From Drosophila persimilis (lineage: Eukaryota > Arthropoda > Insecta > Diptera > Drosophilidae): 64,000 nt of DNA. Of the stretch, positions 1 to 11,848 are shown in pieces. The position numbers and the translations under genes were made by a program. The notes beneath the pieces were generated by a model, which saw only the letters and a list, made by a program, of their open reading frames with translations, was not told where the DNA came from and searched no databases. Location: the NCBI RefSeq assembly GCF_003286085.1, contig NW_020825343.1, positions 558,001 to 622,000 on the forward strand, in the 5' to 3' direction. Numbering within the stretch: the first letter of the stretch is position 1; each line of letters starts with the position of its first letter.

Positions 1-75
1 AACGAATGGCTGACTGAATGACTGAATGACTGAATGGCTGACTGAGTGGGAGAGAGTGAAAGTGAGTGACTGACA
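1..75. repeat. GACTGAAT-type imperfect minisatellite
   Basis: The window opens inside an irregular array of GACTGAAT and GGCTGACT units, which decays into GAGTGA words by about position 75. Confidence 0.7.
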
Positions 76-890
76 GTTGGAGAGCCCTTCCCCATGCCCT
101 GCCCCTTTCCCTTTCCCTTCCTCGGTTTTATATAAAATACAATTTTATACATTTTAATTTTTACATTTAACAACTTCCATGCAATTAGGTCGAAAGGGTT
201 GGCGTTGGCACTCTCTCCCCATCCAGGCCTTCATAGAGCCACCCTTTCTCTGGTTGTTCTTCGGGGTTGTCTCTCTCTGCTCGGGGTCGGGCTCCTGGTT
301 CCTGGCTCCTGGTTGATTGCTACTTTTGGCAAATTAAACTTGAAAGTTGTAAAATTTCCCTTGTCATTGGCAAGGACACGTGCGTGTCAAACGCCCGACC
401 CTCTGCCCACCCTGCAACCCTTGTTGTTTTTCTCAAATGATTCCGGACGAGAGCTGATGCTTAGAGAGACACAATGAGAGGATCTCATAGCTGAATTCAA
501 GTGTAACCATAATGAAATCCTAGCTTTCAGGACCGAAGCGTTAGATACCTTAAAGCCCTCTGCCGGGTTCCCTCTGCAATAATTTGGGCGTATTGGGCGG
601 AGAGGTCAAGAGTCCCGTCAAGAGCTTCTATGGAGGATGCAGTTTCACCACGTCGACATACAATACTGCTATGGGATTGCGATGTCATTGATTTGTGTTG
701 CTTGAGGGCCGAAATTACCTCAACAGAACTGGATTGAAGAGCTCCTGTGCGGCTGATCTCGGGCTTCATTCACAGCCCATAACAATCGCTGTTTATGCTG
801 ATTTTTATGCCCCCTCAAGACACACACTTGCCGGCAGGTCTGGCTATGAATAAGCAAGTAAGCGGCAGGGGTTGCCCCACATTCAAATAC

Positions 891-1059
891 TGTCCTGTCC
901 TGTTCTGTCCTGCAGTGCTTTCTGTGCTTCCTGTGCCTTCTGCCGGCTGCTTATTTGCCATGTAATCTTAAGCGACAGGCATTTGCTTACTTATTTATGC
1001 ACTCTCTCCGCCAAACACACATACTCGTGCTCGTGCTCGTGCTCGTACTCATCCTCGTA
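891..1059. repeat. TGTCC and TCGTGC short tandem arrays
   Basis: TGTCC units at 891-912 and TCGTGC/TCGTAC units at about 1025-1059, with unique sequence between. Confidence 0.7.
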
Positions 1060-1120
1060 CTCTCCATAAAGGTTGCCAACTTAAAAATCACAATGGGGCT
1101 TTGACTCTGCCATTAGATAA

Positions 1121-1231
1121 GAGAGAGAGAGAGTGAGAGAGAGTGACTTAGTGTGAGTTTGGGGAAATCTCACTTTGGGGGTATCTTTTGCTTTATTTTT
1201 ATGCTCTTCGTGTGAGATTTTTATTGTGTGT

Positions 1232-1262
<31 letters not shown>

Positions 1263-1272
1263 CTCACACACA
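1121..1272. repeat. GA tract and CA microsatellite
   Basis: A GA run at 1121-1143 and a CA run with few interruptions at 1232-1272. Confidence 0.85.
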
Positions 1273-1490
1273 GAGAGAGGAAAGAAGAACGAACTCCGTC
1301 TGAAAGGGAGACACAGAGACAGTCGCTATCCGAGGCAGCTATCTTTGCCACGTTTGCTTTTATTATTTAATGGAGCACAAAATGCATTTTGCTCGCCTGC
1401 CCCTGCCTCTCCGTGCTCCCTGATCCCATCCTCTCCTGCTTAGGCGTGCGGTTTTTTTTTCACCTCCCCCAAAGGCCCATCTGGGGTGGC

Positions 1491-1651
1491 CTCGCCTCGC
1501 CTCGCCTCGTCCCGGATCAGGCAGGCATACAAAATTAATAATTTATATATGAAAATGTGCGTTAAGAGCAGCAAAAATGCTTCGAGTGGAGTTCACTCGA
1601 GAGTCTGTTTACCAAATTGTCGATGTAGATGTGTGTGTGTGTGTGTGTGTG
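1491..1651. repeat. CTCGC array and GT microsatellite
   Basis: CTCGC repeated about four times at 1491-1509, and a GT run at 1631-1651. Confidence 0.8.
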
Positions 1652-1973
1652 GCGAGGCGTTTTGGAGGCTGTTTGCCAAGGTCATAAGTAGGACTTGCCG
1701 AGATTCCTTTCCGACTCGTTCCATTTCCGCCCGACTCTTTTCTTTCCGGCATCGTTCATCGTAATTTGCTTAATAAAACGCGGTGTGGCATATTGCATAA
1801 AATATAAGCCGAATTTCCCTTTGTTTTTCTTTGGCTTTGGCGTTGGCTTTGGCTTTTGAGGCAATTTATAAATTGCCAAACAGATTCGTTCCTCGAGCAT
1901 CTCTGGCCGTCGCTTTTCATTAAAATCAACTTCAGAGAATCCCAGAGAATGTTGCACTTGGGGCGGTGTCTGA

Positions 1974-1993
1974 GGAGTCGAGTCGAGTCGAGT
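1974..1993. repeat. GAGTC pentanucleotide array
   Basis: About four GAGTC units in tandem. Confidence 0.8.
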
Positions 1994-2643
1994 GGCTGTT
2001 ATGTGCATAAATTTCCCCCGGCCAGACTCCTGGGACTCCTGGCTGGCAAAAGGCCTCAACTAGGGGTATTTTTATGTACAATTTATGCATATGAATGTTT
2101 ATGGCAGATCCAACGGGGCCATTACCATATGGAGGGCGCACCTTTTGCCAGTCGGTCATACCTTCTGCTACCCTTTTGTCGCTTCAAGGTAGTCTCTAGG
2201 TCGCCATTTGCCCTCTTCCATCCACATCCGGCAAAAGTCAATTGAAGTTGTAATGAGAATTGAAATGGCTAGCAATTAAAGATGATGACGGCGCCGTCGC
2301 ACCTCACTTCGGGCCATTCTCATTCCAGCTTTCTCCCCATCTCTGTCTTCCTCCATTCCTGCCTCTTCCGATCCGGCCTGCCTCGGTACTCGGTCCCTTC
2401 CTGGCTTGCTCCTCTTTTTTCCAGTAGGTTTACGCATGCCGCAGGCCCAAACACTTTGCATAACATTAAGCAGCTTCAGTTCTCTCTCTTTAGTTCAGTT
2501 TTTTATTCCGATTCGGATTCGCAGCCCTGCTCTACTGTTCTTCTTTTTTGCGGGTCTCTGTGGTCGACCGCAGCTCCATAAAATATGCACCCAAAGCGGA
2601 GTGGAGCGCCGTGGAGGGGCGTGGAGTGGTCCACAACAAAGTG

Positions 2644-2651
2644 AAGTATGC
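2644..2651 (-). promoter_or_regulatory. Su(Hw)-like site
   Basis: GCATACTT core on the minus strand, followed by CA. It matches 11 of 12 positions of the published Su(Hw) consensus YWGCMTACTTHY. Weak on its own. Confidence 0.25.
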
Positions 2652-2897
2652 AAAATGGGAGAGATGGGGTGATGAGGGGGTGTGGCAAAGCGCCTAAAAG
2701 CATATTTCAATTAAGCTATCACCTTGAATTATTCTCACGAGCACACAAACAGTCGCATACATGCACACAGAACCAGAACCAGATCCAGATCCAGAAACAC
2801 ACCCTGAGAGTTCTGCCTAAAAGCAGACTACATTTTTTGTATTCTTTAATTTTAATGTTTTCATTCACCGCCAGCAGACGCAGACGAGCGTCAGAGG

Positions 2898-2963
2898 AGT
2901 AGCGGAAGCAGCGGCTGCGACTGCGGCAGCGGCAGCGGCAGCGGCAGCAGCAGAAGAAGAAGA
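2898..2963. repeat. GCGGCA/CAG/AAG compound repeat
   Basis: Imperfect GCGGCA hexamers pass into CAG and then GAA triplets. Confidence 0.8.
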
Positions 2964-3519
2964 ACGTTAAAACCGCTCGTCAAAAATTTGCATTTAAATG
3001 AGGCGCAGAGGCGACTGACTGACGGGCCTCGTTCTCCCTGCCCCTGCCACTGCCCCTGCCCACGTTCTTGAAGTGAAAATTTTTATGATTGCCGTGACTG
3101 CCAAATTGTCAGTGGATGTATCTGTGTGCGGGTGTACGCTGTGGCAGGCTACAAGGGTGTGTGTATGCTTAATATGTAAATATTCATTATGTCCCCGTAT
3201 GTGTGTGTCGTGTGCGTGGTGTGTGTATGTGTGAATCCATGCGCCTGTGGGCGGGTTAGGGGTCAGTGAATACAGAAAAGTCATCAAAAACAGACGGATC
3301 TGGAAAATCGAAGATAATCCTTTCGATTTGTGTGTCAGGATGGTGTTCAAAATATGTCCATCAATCCCAAAGCCAATATTGAACAAAATATCCTTTAAAT
3401 TAACCAAGACCTATATGATTTAAAAGCAGATTTCTTCAACGGCTTACAGTCGGGCAAAAATGCACAATTAAGAGTCAATTTGGGGCATACAGAATACACA
3501 ACAGAAACAGAAACAGGAG

Positions 3520-3548
3520 CGGGGGCCAGGGCCAGGGCCGGGGCCAGG
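3520..3548. repeat. GGGCCA hexanucleotide array
   Basis: About four GGGCCA/GGGCCG units. Confidence 0.8.
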
Positions 3549-4348
3549 ATGAGCAGGAGCGTTCCTCTGTTTGTTGGTTATGCAAAAATTTCTCAGCTCC
3601 ACATACACACCCATGGCTGGAGCACCGAAGCAGGGGCTCATTCATCGTCATCCTTCATCCAGAGCTTTCTCTCCGCCCCGCTTTGGCTTTGGCCAAAAAT
3701 TTTTGGCATAAATGCCATAAACAGTTTATTTAGCAACGGAAAATTAACTGCAGAATGTTGCCAGACCCGTTCCCGGTCCCTTTCCACAGAAGCACAAAAA
3801 AAAAAGAAACCATGTGAGAGGAACTGGCAGACAGCCGGGGGACTGATGATGCTACCCAAGTCAACCCATATATACTCGTTTGTAGCATCCATCCCGGTAT
3901 TGCCCCCGACCAGACCGAACTCCACTCGACGCTTTATGACGTTTTACTTCATGTGCAGCTTCATAATTAAGTGACTCCCAAGGCGGCGGCGGCGGAGAGG
4001 GAAGAGACACACACATACACACAAAAACTAGCAGTGGCCGGGGGAAATGGAGGGAGTGGAAATGGGATGGGGAGACACACTCAGGGGAGCTTTTAGTTTT
4101 GAGCCACGTGAGTAGCATCATCGCTTGGGCTTCGGGCCATAAAAACAAGCCCCAAACGAGGTCAACTGAGGGCACTAAAATGCATTTGCTTTATATTCCT
4201 TACAATATACGAGTACGTGTATGTACGGGGGGGTATATGGGGGTATATGACAGGATGTTGGGCATAGATGTAGGTATAGGTGGATAGGAGTGATGCGGGA
4301 CTTATACAGCTAAAGACGAATATAAAGAGTGTTAGCAGGTCGTTTTGT

Positions 4349-4398
4349 GTACTTACTAATTTGATGGCTGGTGGTATTAATGGATGATGGCAACTTAC
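4349..4398 (-). other. Possible 42-nt recursive exon with downstream donor
   Basis: The segment between the ratchet-type acceptor (junction 4398/4399) and the next donor GTAAGTAC (donor at plus 4356 down to 4349) is 42 nt long, positions 4357-4398. In the exon-definition model a ratchet point is first recognised as a short exon with a downstream 5' splice site and is then removed using its own reconstituted donor. Both signals are visible. Whether this segment is ever retained in mRNA cannot be told from sequence. Confidence 0.35.
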
Positions 4399-4432
4399 CT
4401 GGAAAGACAGATAAGGGAGAACACGAAAAGTT
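4393..4432 (-). promoter_or_regulatory. Candidate recursive-splicing ratchet point
   Basis: Reading the minus strand, a roughly 30-nt pyrimidine-rich run ends in CCAG and is directly followed by GTAAGTTG. The junction is between plus 4398 and 4399. A TTAAAC motif about 36 nt upstream could serve as branch site. The arrangement matches the 49.4-kb site on the same strand, and the two together suggest one intron system of at least 45 kb. Forty-two nt downstream of the junction there is another strong donor, GTAAGTAC (plus 4349-4356), which could define a short recursive exon. Alternatively this could be an ordinary 42-nt cassette exon starting with GTAAGT. Confidence 0.5.
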
Positions 4433-4884
4433 TAATATTATTATGTGTGGCGGGCGTGCGGCTTGTGGCGGGAGCAAGGGAACAAGGGAAGGGCAGGCAC
4501 TGGGATAATTGGCTAAAACTATAATTATGTCATAATCAGAAGGGGGTGGAAGGCTGTGAAATCTAATCCAGCTGGGACAAAGACTGTAATTAGATCTGAT
4601 GGAAGATGAAAGCATTTAGGATAAAACCTACTCTTAAAGACCTCTCTCTATTTGCGCACTCTCTCTGTTAAAGACTGGATGGATGGCTCTGCCTCTCCCA
4701 CTCTCAAGTCTGCTGGAAAAATTGATTATCGACAACACTTTAACTCGCCCAAACCCAAGCACATGGCCCAAAGTTTGCCGAGGGCAAAACCAAAGAGGAA
4801 AAAATGTCATAAAAATTCTATTTTCGTATAAAATTTCGAAAGTAATCTAATAAATATTGATTTTCATTCGTCATCGCCACGACA

Positions 4885-5104
4885 GCGATGGCTATGGCGA
4901 TGGCGATGGCGATGGCTATGGCGATGGCGACAACAACAACATTATCATGAGCACCCACAAGGGCCACAGGGGCCACAGGGGCCACGGGAGCTGGAGTGGA
5001 AGAGAGTCGTGTAACCCTACACGTGCATAAAGAGAGTGAGTCGAGGACAGGGCAGGGCAGGACAGGACAGGACACGACACGACAGGAACCAGGAGAGGAC
5101 AGGC
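4885..5104. repeat. Cluster of four short tandem arrays
   Basis: GGCGAT/GGCTAT hexamers at 4885-4930, CAA triplets at 4930-4939, GGGGCCACA nonamers at about 4961-4987, and GGACA/GGGCA pentamers at 5046-5104, with little sequence between. Confidence 0.85.
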
Positions 5105-5212
5105 GTAGTCAATAGTCGTTATTTGATATAGTCGCCCGACCAACATGATGAAACGTGCCTGGGACCGCCAACGCCGCCGCTGACCAGGACACGGACACGG
5201 AGACGGACTAGG

Positions 5213-5392
5213 AGCAGGAGCAGGAGCGGGAGCAGGAGCTGACCGCACGTAAAGGGAACGGAACCCATCGCTGCAAGGGATGAAATCATGCGCGCAACTC
5301 GTTTTTGGTCAAGCATGCCACCCCATGGGGGAAACGGTCCGAGTATACGTGGCTGGGGCAGGGGCAGTAGCGGGAGCGGGAGCGGGAGCAGG
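5213..5392. repeat. GGAGCA/GGAGCG arrays
   Basis: GGAGCA/GGAGCG hexamers at 5213-5240 and again at about 5360-5392. Confidence 0.8.
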
Positions 5393-6044
5393 GCTGTGGG
5401 GCAAACAGTTCATTCAATCATTCAAATGTCCTTTGAACTATAAAAATACATGACACTAATAAAGAAAACGAACAAATGACACGACACTGGAAACGCTCGC
5501 TCGCTCGCTCTCTCTCTCGTTCTCTGGCATTCTCTGAAGAGAAGTGAATAGGAAGACGACTGCCCAAAAAGTGCTATTTAGAGCAATTTATAAGCATACT
5601 TCGAGTCGCCCCCGGTCACCGGTCCCCGGTCCCCGGCACACGACATTTGACATTTACGAGAGAAAGTCCAGCACTGAGGAAGATAGGATCCCTTTTCCTT
5701 TACCCACCAGTGAAGTCCCCACTCTGCTTCCCTTTGCATTCGAAAGCACCATAAATTTTTGTGTAGCTATTTATTGCATTTTTATGTAAAATGCCGCTAA
5801 CGGTAAACCTATATACGAACGTACGTCTTTTGCAGCTCTTTTATACCATTTTGGAAAGTTGTTTACGAGGCCACGAGAAATCGAATTGGGGAAACGCTCG
5901 AAGCCCACGCGAAATGACAAAAATTCAAGCAATTAAAGGTGCGCCAGAGAGGAGAGGAATCGAGAGATGGTAGATGGCAGAGAGGATAGGGAAAGCTCCA
6001 TTCGCTGATTTTTACAAGCATTTTCTATGCATTCACATCGAGGA

Positions 6045-6056
6045 TTGCATACTTTT
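6045..6056 (+). promoter_or_regulatory. Su(Hw)-like site, full consensus
   Basis: TTGCATACTTTT matches all positions of the Su(Hw) zinc-finger insulator-protein consensus YWGCMTACTTHY. Binding is inferred. Confidence 0.35.
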
Positions 6057-6338
6057 CGAGGCTTTGGAATGATTTATCTAACATCTACCACGTCTGCACC
6101 ACATTTTTATGGCCATATTCTCAGGTCGTCCTGCTACCCAGCTTCCCGATTTTCCTTTTCCCATTCCACATAACAATCGGAAAAGCCACAACAACTGGCA
6201 CCAGCCATGGCCCGGACCGGCCGGGCCGCATCCGCGTCGGCATCCAGGTTCACGAATACGAACGACCACACAAATCAAAACAACGCACAGCGCCTAAAAA
6301 GCTGCTAAGGCCAATGCGAGGTCCTGTGGAGAGAGAAA

Positions 6339-6378
6339 GGGACTGGGACTGGGACTGGGACTGGGACTGGGACTAGGA
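6339..6378. repeat. GGGACT hexanucleotide array
   Basis: Six near-perfect GGGACT units. Confidence 0.9.
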
Positions 6379-7335
6379 CGGGGGATGTGGATGGGCAGTA
6401 AACTACATGAAGGCTTTCTTCTCTGCGTCTGTGCCCATGTAATCTCTGTTGACCATAAAGATTTATAGACTATTGTGTGTCGTTCACGTTGCCGACGTCG
6501 TCGCGGCAGCCGCAGCAATGAAAAGGAAACTTTTTGCAACTTAGCGCCAAACTTTATGCAATAATTTATATATATTGGGCGCGCGAGCGCTTTGCCCATA
6601 TAAAATGGCAAAGGTAAGGGCAAAACAAAACCCAAATAGGGGCAAAAACTGAAGAAAAAAAATATCTGGGAAAAACGCAATGCCGACGACCTACACAAAA
6701 GGCAATACACATAATGGTTGCAACAACACATGGAGGGGGTGGGCTGGAGAGAGAAAGTTCGGCAACAACAACAACAACAACAACCAATGCCGGCGTGAAG
6801 GTAACGCGTGTAGCAATAAGAACGAAGCAGGAGAGGAATTTAAAGAATAAAAGTTTTAAATGTTTATCTGCAAGTCGAAGCTATCGTACCCTAGGAAATA
6901 TAGTTCGAGGCAATCTCTCTGATTTTTCTTCATCTGAAAATGGCACCCGTCCACTCTAGCACTTTATTTAAGGCATTAAATATAATATTTCCCATCCCTT
7001 CTCCTTTTCTCTTTCCCTTTCCTAACCCAGTGTACGACATGTCGTTCTATAGGATATATATTACTTCTAGCAGCTACTTTTAAGCCTTTCGAAATCTGTA
7101 ACCAAATATGGAGTACCCTCGATCCACCTAAGCGTATCCAGGAACGTTGCAGGGACGTCCTGGTTTGGCGTTGGCGCGATAAAAAATTAAAAACTTGCTC
7201 CTTCGATACACAGCTTAGGTGTAAGACAAGGGAGCGGGGAGGCTGGAATGGGTCGGCAGAGGGGAGGTGGCATGGTTGCAGCACGCGAGAGCGCGCCAAG
7301 TGTAAAAAGAAAAACTTTTCAATGAGTTTTTCCTG

Positions 7336-7492
7336 TCGGCGTCGTCGTCGTCGGCGTCGGCGTCGGCGTCGGTTATGAGCGTGCCCCTCCGGATTCTTCC
7401 TCTGGCGGTTTATTGTTGTTTGCGTTTTAAATAGACTCGAGTGCTGTTGTTGTTGTTGTTGTTGCTGTTGCCGCTGCTGCTGCTGCTGCTGC
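7336..7492. repeat. GTCGTC/GGCGTC and TTG/CTG arrays
   Basis: Triplet and hexamer units with GTC at 7336-7372. TTG triplets pass into CTG triplets at 7445-7492. Confidence 0.85.
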
Positions 7493-7979
7493 AGAAGGAG
7501 CTGCCGGTTGCAGTCATTGTCTGAAGTGCGTTCGCTACTTTTGCCCCATTGTTGTGGGGCGGGGGGGGAGGAAAGGATGCTGGCTGTCCTCGGGACTCGA
7601 AATCAATCGATAGTTAATGGAAAATCGTTATTAATGAAAAGTTTACACCCAGCAGCCCCTCTGGACCACCAATTCTCACTCCCCATTTTGGGAGCCAGCA
7701 ATTGAGCGCTCACTGAGCCATGGCAAAATGCTTGATAAAGTGCAGAAGGCAATAAAAAAACGAGGAGAAAACGGAGAGGAGAGGAGAGGAGGACGAGAAG
7801 CAGAACGAGCGTGAGACCAGAAAGAGAATGCTACATTTAAGTAGCAAAGTTTTCCTCTTTTTTCCATCGTAATTTCATTTGAGTGTGAAAAGTTGCACGC
7901 ACATGGGGCATGAAGGCAGCGGAAGGCAGGCGGTAGGGCAGACGGGGGGGACGTAGTAGGAAATTGCGGGAAGAAAAGC

Positions 7980-8015
7980 AAACCTCCGCCCTGCCCTGCC
8001 CTGTCCTGCCCTGCC
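7980..8015. repeat. CTGCC pentanucleotide array
   Basis: CTGCC units with one or two substitutions. Confidence 0.8.
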
Positions 8016-8044
8016 ACGCTTTTTGTTGCTGCATATTTTCCAGC

Positions 8045-8061
8045 GCATAAATATTTTATGC
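8045..8061. repeat. Short inverted repeat GCATAAA-TAT-TTTATGC
   Basis: Perfect 7-bp arms with a 3-nt spacer. The arm TTTATG is also a Caudal/Abd-B-type homeodomain word. Confidence 0.6.
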
Positions 8062-8410
8062 ATGCAACAAAAGCAGTCAAAACACAATGGCCAAAAAAAA
8101 AAACGTAAGCACTGAAAGGGGAAGAACGATAGAGGGGAGTGGGAAGCGGGAAGCGGGCAGCGGGGACTGAGACGGCAGCCGAGTTGTTCTGTCTGTTTGT
8201 GAAGCATTTGCACCTCTAACAAAGTTGAGAATATTTTTTACAATACGAGTGCGAGTATTTTTTCTGATTGAGGAGTAGAACCCATAAAAGTTTCGCCTTC
8301 TTTTGGCCCTGTTCCATCCTCAATAGTTTAATGGCAGTTTAAGTAGTTTGACAGTCAGCCTAGAGCCGTAATTGATTTGGACCTGAACCCAGTCGGGCCA
8401 AATCGCCGAT

Positions 8411-8431
8411 GAGGCTGGCTGGCTGGCTGGC
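8411..8431. repeat. GGCT tetranucleotide array
   Basis: About five GGCT units. Confidence 0.8.
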
Positions 8432-8648
8432 ATCTCCATCTTTCGGTCCTTCGTGATCCATGTTCCGCTTGGAATGGTTTTGTAATCACATCAGCGAGGG
8501 AGGCAGAGGCAGGGGCAGAGGAAGGCCAAGGCGTTGCACAATTTTTGGGGGGGCTGATTTATTGCAACAACAAAGTTTTATCATGCATATTTTATGCGTG
8601 TAAATGTTGCCGTCATAAAAGCAAGACACACATGAGTGTGCGTATTCC

Positions 8649-8682
8649 AGTGGCAATGGCAGTGGCAGTGGCAGTGGCAGTG
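8649..8682. repeat. GTGGCA hexanucleotide array
   Basis: About five GTGGCA units, one of them a variant. Confidence 0.85.
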
Positions 8683-8824
8683 CGTGTTCCTGCCTCTTCA
8701 TGTGGGTGGAAATGTGGGTGGAAATGGATTCCCTTTTTTATGCGTACGAGCTGTAATGGCGGCCAATAAAGCAGCCATTCAATGGCAGCAAATTGGCATT
8801 TTATTAGCGAACCCATTGCCGGCA

Positions 8825-8881
8825 CTCTCTCCACTCTCTCTACACCCTGTCCCTCTCTCTCCCTCTCTCCTCTCTCTCTCT
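8825..8881. repeat. CT-rich tract
   Basis: An imperfect CT run interrupted by CCCTGTCC and CCTC words. GAGA-factor-type binding is possible. Confidence 0.8.
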
Positions 8882-9083
8882 TTCCGCACTAATTTGGCTC
8901 GGCTTGGGCTCGGCGTACTTTGGCGCGTATGTCATAATAAAAATGAGTGTTGAAAACTTTTAACAAACGACAAAATACCAGTCGGAGGAGGTCCTCTTCC
9001 TACTGCATCGATCGATAGACTCTTTGGCTCTTCTTTCTCTCTCTCTTTGGGCGAAAGGATGTCCTCCCAAGTTGCGCTTTGAG

Positions 9084-9119
9084 GTCGTCGCCGCCGCCGC
9101 CGCCGCCGTCGTCGCCGTC
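9084..9119. repeat. GCC/GTC triplet array
   Basis: CGCCGC triplets flanked on both sides by GTCGTC. Confidence 0.85.
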
Positions 9120-9563
9120 TAAGGCAGGGCATAACTCAAAGTTTACTCAAGTTACTTGCGCCAGCGACAAGACAGAAAACTTTGTACTTTACATCATTAA
9201 AAAGTTTCGCTTTTCTCCTTTTTTTTCAGCGCCCTCGCTCTCTCTGTCTCTGTTGCCTTTCTCTTCAACTTTCTTTCCATTGACTGACTCCGACTCTGAT
9301 TGTGATTCTCTGGCTCTGACTAGGAAGCTTAGCAATTGACAGTTGGCCATCAATCCACGGGGAGATGTCGGTGGGGCAGAGGATTGCTTAATTTGTGCGT
9401 TTCACAGGAGACTCCCATGACCGCAGGCCGGGCGACAAAAGATGAAAGGACTTCTTCCACTGATTGCAGGCCATCCATCAGCCCGGGAGGATCCCAGAAT
9501 GTTGCATACATTTAGGCGTGAACAGAAATTCCCGTAATAAACGAGCGCGTAATGGAAAAAAAC

Positions 9564-9612
9564 GCCTCCTCCTCGGCCTCCTCGGCCTCCTCTGCATCCT
9601 CGGCCTCCTCTG
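9564..9612. repeat. CCTCGG/CCTCTG hexamer array
   Basis: Roughly eight imperfect units of the form CCTCNG. Confidence 0.75.
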
Positions 9613-10150
9613 CAACAAATAAATAGTTGCAATGCTCAAGTTCTGGTGCTCTGGTTGGCTGTGCCTGCCACTGGCCACATGCTCGGCTAAGGGTTGGGGC
9701 GACCAACGGGGAATACTCGTGGGTCGAGGAGGAAAGGGGTGATAGCTGGGCTTGGGGACTTCCCCTGGCTCATAGTTGCCAGTAGTCGTGGTGGTTGCCT
9801 TTTTGTGCCCATGCGCATGGAAAATAGTTGCACAAACTTGCACACAGCACACAAAAAGATAGAAAAAAACCAAGGCATGAAATGAATGGAGCAACAAGAG
9901 AAAAAAAAAAAACGTAGAGAAACCCGGAAAACCAGGAAGGAGGAGCTCCCCAAGCTCCGCGAAGTGTCCTGCTTTGTGTGGCTCTTATACGAGTATCTGT
10001 GTTAGTGCTTCTGGATGTGTGTGGGTGTGTGTGTTGGTTGTGCATTGTCACTTGGCTAGTCTCCACCTCCACGGCCAACGAGTACGGGTACCAGAAAGAT
10101 TTGCATAGAACTTTTCTGGCTGGACAGCACATGTGCCTCTGTCTGGTGGC

Positions 10151-10214
10151 TGGGGCAGGTCTGGGCAGGGGCTGAGGCAGGGGCTGAGGCTGGGGCTGGG
10201 GCTGGGGCTGGGGC
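10151..10214 (+). repeat. GGGGCTG array, G-quadruplex prone
   Basis: Eight or more runs of three or four guanines separated by short loops on the plus strand, as in GGGGCT repeats. This pattern satisfies the usual G-quadruplex rule several times over. Confidence 0.85.
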
Positions 10215-10372
10215 GTTAAAGTGTTGCGCTGTGGCAATTATTAAGTTTTCCTTTTCTTGCCGACAATTGCAGTTGTTAGCCTTGGCTCCCTGTGCTTTTC
10301 CCTCTATGAATTATGTGCCGTGCCGGGCCACGCAACGCTGAGCACAAGGCGGCGTATTAGTGACAATTTAGC

Positions 10373-10399
10373 GGGGGGGGGGGGGGGGGGGGGGGGGGG
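10373..10399 (+). repeat. 27-base poly-G tract
   Basis: Twenty-seven consecutive guanines, followed by A and then a G-rich region with GGTGGC words. The length may be affected by sequencing or assembly error. Confidence 0.9.
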
Positions 10400-11100
10400 A
10401 GGCCTAGGTGGCGGTGGCATACGTGGCAGTGGGGGTACATGTGCGTGGAGCGTTAAATTAAGCCAGACAGGCAGACAATGGAGGTGGAATGAAATGGCTG
10501 AAGGCAAAGATTAGTTAGCAAAAGGCGGCAAATTGAAACTGGAGGATTGAAAGGATTGAGATTGAAGATGGCGGATTGCTGATTGAAAGTGTTGCAAAAA
10601 GGTGAGACAAAAAGGGAGAACCCTTCAGAACCCTAAACAATATGCTCACAGAATGCTGACAATGGAAGTTGACCTTCCTTCAGATCTAAGAATTCGAATT
10701 CTTCCGTTTTGATCCTTGATTTTGTGTCACACATACTCCCGACTCAACTTATTCCAGCTTATGCTTGGTTCTAGTCTCGTCTGGGACAACGTGAATCAAA
10801 AGGAATACAACATCATAGGAGATTGGCGGTATCCTCTCTTCTATTAAGGATGTCCTACTTCACTTTGTGCCACTGCCTCTGGATAAATGATGCATATGCA
10901 TTGCTACATCTATCTCTATCTCAATCTCTATTTCTGGTTTGCATCTGCATCTGGAGCTCCTTCCCGAACTGAAGCTGTAGTCGTATCTGTGTCTCTCTGT
11001 ATCTGCGAGTAACATGTGTCATGTATTTTTTATATCCCTGCCAAACATCGTCTTTATGCTTTGACAAAATGTATACCATTTGCATATCCTCAGCTGTTGC

Positions 11101-11301
11101 GGGTCCGGGTCCGGGTCCGCGTCCGGGTCCGCGTCCGTGGCCCCATCCCTATCGCTTTGCTCCTATTGCAGCGCGTTTCGTGTTTTTCCCTTGAAAAATG
11201 CACCAAAAGCCAACGAACTGTAACTGGACGTCGTTTTCATCAATATCAATGGGTGAAAATCTGCCCCAGCTTCCATACCCCCCATACCCCATACCCCATC
11301 C
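11101..11301. repeat. GGGTCC and CCCATAC arrays
   Basis: GGGTCC/GCGTCC hexamers at 11101-11138 and CCCATAC heptamers at about 11274-11301. Confidence 0.85.
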
Positions 11302-11583
11302 ACAGTCCCCCTGCCCAACTCTCATTCTCGTTCTTTCAGTTCAGTCCAGCAACAGAGTTGCAACATATGCTGTGCTATGCTGCAACAGAGAGGTGGCAGA
11401 TGGGGCACCAGCAGCGGCAGCAACAGCAGCAGTGAGGTCTGGTGTGGACAGCAGTGCTTTTGCAATACAACGCATCATTTTTATTGTTTGTCGGCTGCAA
11501 GAAAATAGCAACAGCAGCAACAACAGCAACGTCTATTGAAAATAGAAAGGAAAATGCTGAAAGGCACACCGCCAGGGACGACG

Positions 11584-11614
11584 GGCGATGGCGATGGCGA
11601 TGGCGATGGCGATG
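11584..11614. repeat. GGCGAT hexanucleotide array
   Basis: Five GGCGAT units. The same unit makes up the array at 4885-4930. Confidence 0.9.
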
Positions 11615-11817
11615 ACGGGGGCGGTACGGGGTCGGGGCTCGGGGTTTGTCGAAGGCGGAATCCGTTTCGTGCTTTTGTATTTTTGCACCCAAAAATAGAA
11701 AAATGCAACAAAACCAACACACCAACACACAGAAACGGCGAAAAAAATCGAGAGAAATAAGTTGAAATGCGCATTGAAGTGGCGGCGTCTAATGTACCCG
11801 AAGGGGTGCTTGGGTGG

Positions 11818-11848
11818 GCAGAGGGAGAGGGAGAGGGCGAGGGAGGCA
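11818..11848. repeat. GGGAGA array
   Basis: About four GGGAGA/GGGCGA hexamers. Confidence 0.75.

Noticed and set aside
4885..4930. Regular repeats that might suggest a CRISPR array
   Set aside because: Units are 6 bp in direct tandem without spacers, and the window is clearly eukaryotic.
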